From Arsenophonus apicola (GTDB lineage: Bacteria > Pseudomonadota > Gammaproteobacteria > Enterobacterales > Enterobacteriaceae), in the NCBI RefSeq assembly GCF_020268605.1, contig NZ_CP084222.1, positions 3,162,001 to 3,226,000 of the forward strand: DNA of 64,000 bases, read 5' to 3'. Positions 58,148-64,000 of the stretch are shown here, in pieces (position 1 is the first letter of the stretch; each line of letters begins with the position of its first letter). The notes below the pieces were generated by a model that was given only the letters and a program-made list of their open reading frames with translations, was not told where the DNA came from and made no database searches. A program made the position numbers and the translations under genes.

Positions 58148-61100
58148 ATGAATAACCATCCTTTTATTACTTCAAAAGACTATAGTCAATTACAGGTCAA
58201 TATAAAAAATTTATTATTACAAAAAAAAAATCAGTATATAAATTTATCCGGTAATATTTCACTTTGTCGGACTTCATTTAAAAAATTTAATAACAATCCC
58301 AATCAATGTAAAAATATCATTTCCACTACATTAGAAAGTGAAATATTCACCACTGGATCACTAACTGTAAACACCCAAACTAATTTGCTTTTTATACAGA
58401 TTAAATATGGCAATCAATATTATCATGTTAAATATGATCAAAAAGGCAATTGGCAATTAAATCTGCCGTTTATAGAGCAAATAAATCAAGCTACTCCGGT
58501 GGAAATAACCGTTTATGGTGAAACAGAAACTCCCTTATGGCATAAAGAATTTACTTTGACCGAATTGAACTACCAGCAAGATCAGATTAAGAGTCGTAAT
58601 AAAAGGGCATCTCCGACCTTTCCAACAAAAACGTCTTCAATATCATCCAATAATTTTGCTAACCAAAAGTGGCATTTTAAGCAACAAAAAATGATTTTTG
58701 CTTATCAAATGCTCAATTTTACCGATCAAGTAGCTAGTCAAGCCAAGGTTTTTTCTATTCGTATGCGAGACAGAGCAGGTAATTTAGCATTAGATCTTGC
58801 CTATATGCCACTGCAAAATATTACTTCAGGTACCACACTGGCTGCGGCTATGGAAAAGCATATCAATCGCCATTTACCTGAACAGATGGGTGTGCAAGTG
58901 ACTTACCATAATCGCCAGTTGATCATTACCGACCCGCAACAACGAACTATTGAAACGTTAGTGTTAGGTAAAACCGCCGCTATCACACCGATTATTTTAT
59001 CGGAAAAGCTCTTACCCTCTGGCTCTGCGAACTATCGCCTTGCTTACAATACTGCACAACGCCATCGAATAACCCATTTTTCTTTTACTATAAATGGAAC
59101 TGCGGAAAATGCCCCGCTTTTCTTTACCGATATTAATTTAGAACTTCCTCCTGAATTTGATAATCAACAGCTGGCAGAAATATTAAAAAACAAACTTAAC
59201 AAACTAATGGCTAGTGATGATATCCAGATCCAATGGAACAGTAACGGTGAATATCTGGCAATCAGTGATCGTCAAGGCCGTCAGATAACCAACTTTGTAT
59301 TACAAACCCATCGTAGCTATGATCAGTTAATAAAAATGGCCGATATTGCCACCCCTAATAACCATTCTACCCAAGCCAAACTTGGTATTATCCGTGGTCA
59401 ACTACCAGGATCCATGATCAATGAAGAGTGGTCATGGCAATTACTGGCAGCGCCTCATTTCGGTACAGCACAAATTGATGGCACAACTGGACAATGGGAA
59501 TATCAACCCGCTGACGATGAGAGTTTTGAGGGGTATGATCAATTTCATCTGCATGCTATCGATAAAGAGGGTAATACCAGCCCTCCTATTGCAGTCATTT
59601 TACAACACGATCAGCCACCCATTCCTTTTTTTCCAACCGTTAAAACCTTCATACTCAAAACACCTGATTATCAAGAACCTATCGCTAATCAGCAGCCTAT
59701 TCCTGCTGATTTTAAGCTAGATGATGTTTTTATTGCACAAACCCATGTTCTTCGTCCTCAAGATCCGTATTTGCAACTTATCCAAAATCGTTGGGCACTA
59801 ATTAAACTTAATGCCAGTAGCGCCTCTGGCGCGCCAGCGCCAGATTTTACCGCTATCGTTCATGACGCCGACGGTCTCGATTTAGGACGTGTTCTATTAA
59901 CCGGCGAAAAAAAGTTACCCACCTCGCTTGATTTACCCAGACAGGATCATCTTGCTAGCCAAAGGGGTCATAACGATCAAGACAGTTATATTGCCCCACT
60001 CAAAGAAGAATGGATAAAACCGGGAATTTCGATTACTCTGACAGCCAATGGCCAACCCCTTGCTTTACCTCATTACCAGGAAGAAACGTTTGCATTTCAA
60101 CCTAAAGTTGGTGCTGATCTAAATTTGCCTCTGCGTATCATGCGAATAGCACACCATATTGACAATGACTGGACTATTGATGACCCGATTGATCAATGGG
60201 GAAATGCTATAGTCGCTGGACTACCAATCAAACAATTAAACCTTTATTCCTACCCTGGTGTCTCTTTTAACCAATTTGTTTCTTTTAAGGACGGATTTTA
60301 TGCCGTTTATACCGGCAATAAAACCGAACCAGGCAGTGATCCTCATGCCGGTAATGGCGGATTTAAAGGTGCTATTTCAGCCAGCTATGATTTAGCTTAC
60401 CGTTTACGGCGAGCTAATGTTGGTAATAATGAAATCAGCTATGTTGCCTTCTTTCCCGATCCTTATGGTGGTTTAGGCGGTGCTCAGCAAGGTGGGGGTA
60501 GTGCGAGCGCCGGTGTTTTCATTCATGAAATCGGCCACGCAATGGATCTTCCCCATAACATAAGCGATCCTCACTACCCCTATAAATCAGGCTATCAAGC
60601 AAGTTGGAGTTATAATCAAGTGACTCAACAATATTTGCCAAACTTTTCTATTGATAAAAACCATAATTACTACCCTAATACTGATCCAATGAATAGTAGC
60701 TTAGGTTCACGATTACCAGGGCAGGTATTTGCCTTCTTTTCTGATTATAATACTTTGAAAAATTATCAATTTGTCAAACAGCAATATCAATGGTATCCCA
60801 ATCAGATCAGTGGTGAAGATAGTGAAGATGGTGGATTTGCCGGGGATGGTTACTATCAAGTATGGGACGACACTCTTCAGCGATGGGTTACTGTGACACA
60901 GGATAATCATAAAAACTATAAATTTAGTGAAGAAACCGTTGCTTATCAGCATAATCAACCCGTTTATTGGCTCACCGGTCATCTGGTACAACAGAATGGA
61001 CAAACACTAAAACTAAATACAGAACCACACCCACAAAATCAGCTAACGGTTTTTAGCACCCAAGGCAATCTTCCTAAACCCTACCATAATCTACTCACTG

Positions 61101-61759
61101 GAGAAGGGCGTCCACTACAGCCAAATTATCCCTATGCATTGAAAGTCACTTATGCCACAGAGCAAGGATTATTGACCGAGTTACTGCAAATACCGGCAAC
61201 TTCAGTACAATCGTTAAGCTTACATATTGCCAATAAAGGGGAACTGGTGCGTTTCGAGATTCTTGAAGCACCCTTAGGCCAATTGAGTGATCGGTCTGTT
61301 TATCGTTATATTAATCCTGATGCGCTTGCTAATACACTATTTGATCATCGTAGTGAATTTAGCATTTCACATCCATTGCATTTAATTAGCTACTGGCAAG
61401 GTAGAGCAATTAACTGGTCAATCACAACAGGAGATAAATTAATTAATGTAAATGATAAAGTAAAAGTGACACAATATCGTCCGGCCAGTGCATTAAAAGC
61501 CGAATGGTTCGAAGGAGAAGTAGGCAAAAAGCAAATTTTTCCGCTGACACTTCCCCGGGAAGATGTTGTTTATTCACATCTTTTTAATACACGTCAGCAA
61601 CAGACAAAAACTATTGCAACAGAATCATTAACGTTGCCTGAATCTTTTCAACAAGGAACGATTAACTGGCATTCCTCTGATCCTGAAGTTATTAACCATC
61701 ACGGCCAATTAATTGGCCATGGTGCAACAACCATTACTGCAACCATAACTTATCCATAA
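58148..61759 (+). CDS. Large M66 (StcE-like) zinc metalloprotease, ended by an in-frame TAA
   Basis: StcE/TagA-type M66 proteases are secreted and cleave mucin-like host glycoproteins. This 1203-residue frame has an N-terminal region and two related domains of about 75 residues (about 200-274 and 309-385). A cadherin/VCBS-like domain follows (FGTAQIDGTTGQWEYQPAD), then a protease domain with a Gly-rich run and FIHEIGHAMDLPHN: His793, Glu794, His797 and third ligand His803. The motif position normally Gly is Asp800. The C-terminus resembles a bacterial Ig-like (BIG2) domain (INWHSSDPEVINHHGQLIG). The Glu is kept, so activity is plausible. No signal peptide is seen. TAA at 61757-61759 is followed by more than 1 kb of in-frame coding sequence, so the protein is truncated. 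Confidence 0.82.
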   Translation: MNNHPFITSKDYSQLQVNIKNLLLQKKNQYINLSGNISLCRTSFKKFNNNPNQCKNIISTTLESEIFTTGSLTVNTQTNLLFIQIKYGNQYYHVKYDQKGNWQLNLPFIEQINQATPVEITVYGETETPLWHKEFTLTELNYQQDQIKSRNKRASPTFPTKTSSISSNNFANQKWHFKQQKMIFAYQMLNFTDQVASQAKVFSIRMRDRAGNLALDLAYMPLQNITSGTTLAAAMEKHINRHLPEQMGVQVTYHNRQLIITDPQQRTIETLVLGKTAAITPIILSEKLLPSGSANYRLAYNTAQRHRITHFSFTINGTAENAPLFFTDINLELPPEFDNQQLAEILKNKLNKLMASDDIQIQWNSNGEYLAISDRQGRQITNFVLQTHRSYDQLIKMADIATPNNHSTQAKLGIIRGQLPGSMINEEWSWQLLAAPHFGTAQIDGTTGQWEYQPADDESFEGYDQFHLHAIDKEGNTSPPIAVILQHDQPPIPFFPTVKTFILKTPDYQEPIANQQPIPADFKLDDVFIAQTHVLRPQDPYLQLIQNRWALIKLNASSASGAPAPDFTAIVHDADGLDLGRVLLTGEKKLPTSLDLPRQDHLASQRGHNDQDSYIAPLKEEWIKPGISITLTANGQPLALPHYQEETFAFQPKVGADLNLPLRIMRIAHHIDNDWTIDDPIDQWGNAIVAGLPIKQLNLYSYPGVSFNQFVSFKDGFYAVYTGNKTEPGSDPHAGNGGFKGAISASYDLAYRLRRANVGNNEISYVAFFPDPYGGLGGAQQGGGSASAGVFIHEIGHAMDLPHNISDPHYPYKSGYQASWSYNQVTQQYLPNFSIDKNHNYYPNTDPMNSSLGSRLPGQVFAFFSDYNTLKNYQFVKQQYQWYPNQISGEDSEDGGFAGDGYYQVWDDTLQRWVTVTQDNHKNYKFSEETVAYQHNQPVYWLTGHLVQQNGQTLKLNTEPHPQNQLTVFSTQGNLPKPYHNLLTGEGRPLQPNYPYALKVTYATEQGLLTELLQIPATSVQSLSLHIANKGELVRFEILEAPLGQLSDRSVYRYINPDALANTLFDHRSEFSISHPLHLISYWQGRAINWSITTGDKLINVNDKVKVTQYRPASALKAEWFEGEVGKKQIFPLTLPREDVVYSHLFNTRQQQTKTIATESLTLPESFQQGTINWHSSDPEVINHHGQLIGHGATTITATITYP

Positions 61760-62797
61760 GGATTAAGCCAAATTTTTAAACACCACTATCAGGTTCCCAA
61801 GCGATCGCAACAGGGTGGATTAAATTTAAGCATTTATGAGCTCAGTCAGCTAGACTTAGGTAACAAAAGCCTGACACAACCCCAATTTGATAAACTATTA
61901 AATAAAAAGAATTGGTTAAATAAAGCTCCTCTTTATGCCAAACAGTGGCAAGCAGACTCGCCCAAATATTGGTTGGGAAAAAGAAAGTTTGACCAATTTG
62001 ATGCCGATTTTAAGTCTAACGTGTTAAATGGCGAACAATTGAAACCCACATTATGGCTTTTTTCTGGCTTTTTGGCGCCAACAGAAACCAAGCATTATTA
62101 TTTAAGATTTAAAGCTGATGATATAGGGCGGGTTTATATTCAAGACAAAAATCGAACACATACACTCGACTACCGAGATTACCAAACAATTTATCTGGAA
62201 GCCGGCAAACATTATTCCATTTGGCTATTCTGGAGCACCAATAGTCACACTGTTGGTGATCAATATTGGGACACTATAGAATTAACCTGGCTGCCAGAAG
62301 GAGAAAAAAACTACCAGCCGATACCAAAAGAAAATCTCATTGCGATGCCAATTAATCCATCAGAAAGTTATCCTAGCGATTGGCTACCTAAGCCCTTACA
62401 GTTAACTATGGAGCCAGCAGCCACTGTAATAAAACCATCCGATACTTTCACCCCAATCCAATTATTCAATCCCAATCATTCCATTTTAGATATTGAAGAA
62501 CATATTCTTTATAACGACGATAATAGTCAAACAGCGCTGACAGATATTACCAATAACCAAGAGCAGATGACGGTCACTCCCTCAATTAAACAACAAACCG
62601 CTGATAACCGAGAAAACAAAGCAGCAAAATCAATTGATACAGCAGAAAAAGATAGAGCCGTATTAGCTGAATTACTGGCAGATCAGCGCTTCTCTCACAA
62701 TAAAGAAAAAATAATTACTGCTACATTGCTTAACGAGCGCGTTTCTCACCAACCAAAATCATATTGCCATTGTGTAACAGAAGCCATATTCGATTAA
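61760..62797 (+). pseudogene. Severed C-terminal part of the M66 protease (PA14-like domain and tail)
   Basis: Same frame as the upstream protease, with no stop from the codon after TAA 61757-61759 to TAA 62795-62797 (about 345 codons). Its middle part (HYYLRFKADDIGRVYIQD, then YLEAGKHYSIWLFW and WDTIELTWLP) resembles a PA14 beta-barrel carbohydrate-binding module. The tail is hydrophilic and ends SYCHCVTEAIFD. Together the two parts give an ancestral protein of about 1548 residues. A start at TTG 61973 is possible but lacks a ribosome site, so independent expression is unlikely. Confidence 0.78.
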
Positions 62798-62831
62798 TTT
62801 TATTCTCTAAATATATTTATTAAATGGGTAA

Positions 62832-64000
62832 TTATTTTTTATCCATTTTATATGCCAGCGGCAACCAACATAATAAAATAAGGATAGACATAACAAACAT
62901 CAACATCCCCAAACTAAATTGTCCAGTTTGGGGTAAATGTGCCGATAGCCAAGCTGCCACGCCTGAACCCACATTTTGCAAACCGCCAACCAGTGCCCCA
63001 GCTGCCCCCGCTAAATAAGGAAAAGGCTCCATGGCTCCGGTAGTTGCTAATGGAAATAACATACCTGCGCCAAAGAAAAAAAGTCCGGCAGGGATCAATA
63101 ATGACCACACATTCATAAATCCAAACCAACCTGGTAACCACATGATAATTGCCGCAGCAACACAGCAAAATACTGCACGCCACATTAACTGAGAAAAAGT
63201 TTTTCCTTCACGTCCGGCATACCAGGCACCTAAAAATGCCGCAGGAATAGGCAAAATAAATAAAATACTGACAGTAATACTATTAAAACCTAATACGCCT
63301 CCCAATAATACGCCGCTACTTGATTCAAATACCACAACACCGGCCAATCCGCCAATCAATATTACCAGGTAAGCATCAAAGGTAAGATTTGATAACAATG
63401 CATAATAAGCAGAAAGCATATTTCTTTTTTCAGAAGCAGGTGGGCATGTTTCAGGCAACCATTTCCACATACTGATCAAGACAAAACCACCTAACAGACA
63501 CAGGAAAATATAAGTTGCCTGCCAGCCTAAAAAATAGGCGATCACTCCGCCAATCATAGGTGCCAATAACGGACTTACTAATATTCCCATATTCAATATG
63601 CTATTAGCATAACGCAAGGCTGTTCCAATATAGAGATCACGCGGCATGGTTCTTGCCATTACGCCAGCAACACCGATCCCTAAGCCTTGCAGCGCACTTG
63701 CGATAATTAAGATCTGCAATGAAGGCGCGAAAATCGCTATTAGGGTGGCGATCAAATAGATAATTAAGCCAACTAAAATAACAGGACGACGACCAATGTG
63801 ATCGGATATCGGTCCATAAAATAGTTGTGAAAAACCATAAAATAGCAGATAAGCGCCCATTACGCTTTGTACTGCACCGTCAGGTTCACCAAAATAAGCA
63901 GCAATTTCTGCAACAACCGGGACATAAATTGTCTGCGTCATCTGGCCGACAGCAATTAAAGCAATAAGCATAAATAGCAAATTGAAGTGTTCTAATTTTC
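62832..64000 (-). CDS. emrD: Multidrug efflux MFS transporter EmrD (partial, 5' end outside window)
   Basis: A 12-helix major facilitator drug/H+ antiporter. It matches E. coli EmrD from near the N-terminus (AVGQMTQTIYVPVVAEIA) through the MFS motif GPISDHIGRRPVILVG, NSILNMGILVSPLLAPMIGG, TVSILFILPIPAAFLGAWYAGR and GAGMLFPLATTGAMEPFP. ATG 63980 is in frame, but conserved residues (KLEHFNLLF, matching the E. coli VNLLL region) continue to the window edge, so the true start lies beyond 64000. No damage was seen. Confidence 0.95.
   Translation of the reverse strand, partial: KLEHFNLLFMLIALIAVGQMTQTIYVPVVAEIAAYFGEPDGAVQSVMGAYLLFYGFSQLFYGPISDHIGRRPVILVGLIIYLIATLIAIFAPSLQILIIASALQGLGIGVAGVMARTMPRDLYIGTALRYANSILNMGILVSPLLAPMIGGVIAYFLGWQATYIFLCLLGGFVLISMWKWLPETCPPASEKRNMLSAYYALLSNLTFDAYLVILIGGLAGVVVFESSSGVLLGGVLGFNSITVSILFILPIPAAFLGAWYAGREGKTFSQLMWRAVFCCVAAAIIMWLPGWFGFMNVWSLLIPAGLFFFGAGMLFPLATTGAMEPFPYLAGAAGALVGGLQNVGSGVAAWLSAHLPQTGQFSLGMLMFVMSILILLCWLPLAYKMDKK

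Noticed and set aside
1..64000. CRISPR arrays, insertion sequences, prophage genes
   Set aside because: No regularly spaced repeats, transposase or phage structural proteins were recognised on either strand.

Overview
The window is AT-rich DNA from a gammaproteobacterium of the order Enterobacterales. Housekeeping proteins (GlyQS, Gmk, RpoZ, SpoT, RecG, TypA, Ppc, MetL, MetJ, PriA, HslVU, MenA, RraA) match their E. coli counterparts almost residue for residue. The low GC, many broken genes and several host-directed secreted proteins suggest a host-associated member of the Morganellaceae, such as an Arsenophonus-like insect symbiont. That taxonomic guess is inference and cannot be proved from the sequence alone.

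Layout: (1) 1-3.5 kb is a two-partner secretion locus. A ShlB/FhaC-type transporter (minus, running off the left edge) faces away from a short TpsA-like protein interrupted by an in-frame TAG. A tRNA-Pro(TGG) gene with its own promoter and terminator lies between them. (2) 3.6-6.7 kb is the glyQ-glyS operon (minus). (3) 6.9-14.6 kb is an accessory island: a serralysin-like RTX metalloprotease whose catalytic Glu is Gln, a very large toxin-like protein with two in-frame TAA codons near its 3' end, and a small lipoprotein. (4) 15-23.2 kb holds tag, avtA, yidQ, a frameshifted outer-membrane beta-barrel gene, yidR, yicG and ligB. (5) 23.5-29.4 kb is the gmk-rpoZ-spoT-trmH-recG cluster, convergent with gltS. 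(6) 31-38.5 kb holds yicH, a frameshifted fabY (yiiD), dtd, yihX, a Sel1-repeat gene with an in-frame stop, and typA. (7) 39-46.7 kb has a heavily decayed unrecognised gene, ppc, metL divergent from metJ (metB absent), and rpmE. (8) 46.9-57.8 kb runs priA, cytR, ftsN, hslVU, menA, rraA, zapB, glpF, then a broken glpK. (9) 58-62.8 kb is a large M66/StcE-like metalloprotease with an in-frame TAA that separates off a PA14-like tail. (10) emrD (minus) runs off the right edge.

Core cell functions (protein synthesis, stringent response, replication restart, division, proteostasis, anaplerosis) are intact. Losses fall on glycerol kinase, a fatty-acid-initiation enzyme, surface proteins and secreted effectors, the pattern expected of a symbiont or pathogen genome part-way through reduction. 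Four loci that look secreted or cell-surface carry one or two isolated in-frame stops (five stops in all), with clear coding sequence continuing in the same frame. This could be very recent pseudogenisation, sequence error or, less likely, readthrough. I saw no insertion sequence, CRISPR array or prophage.
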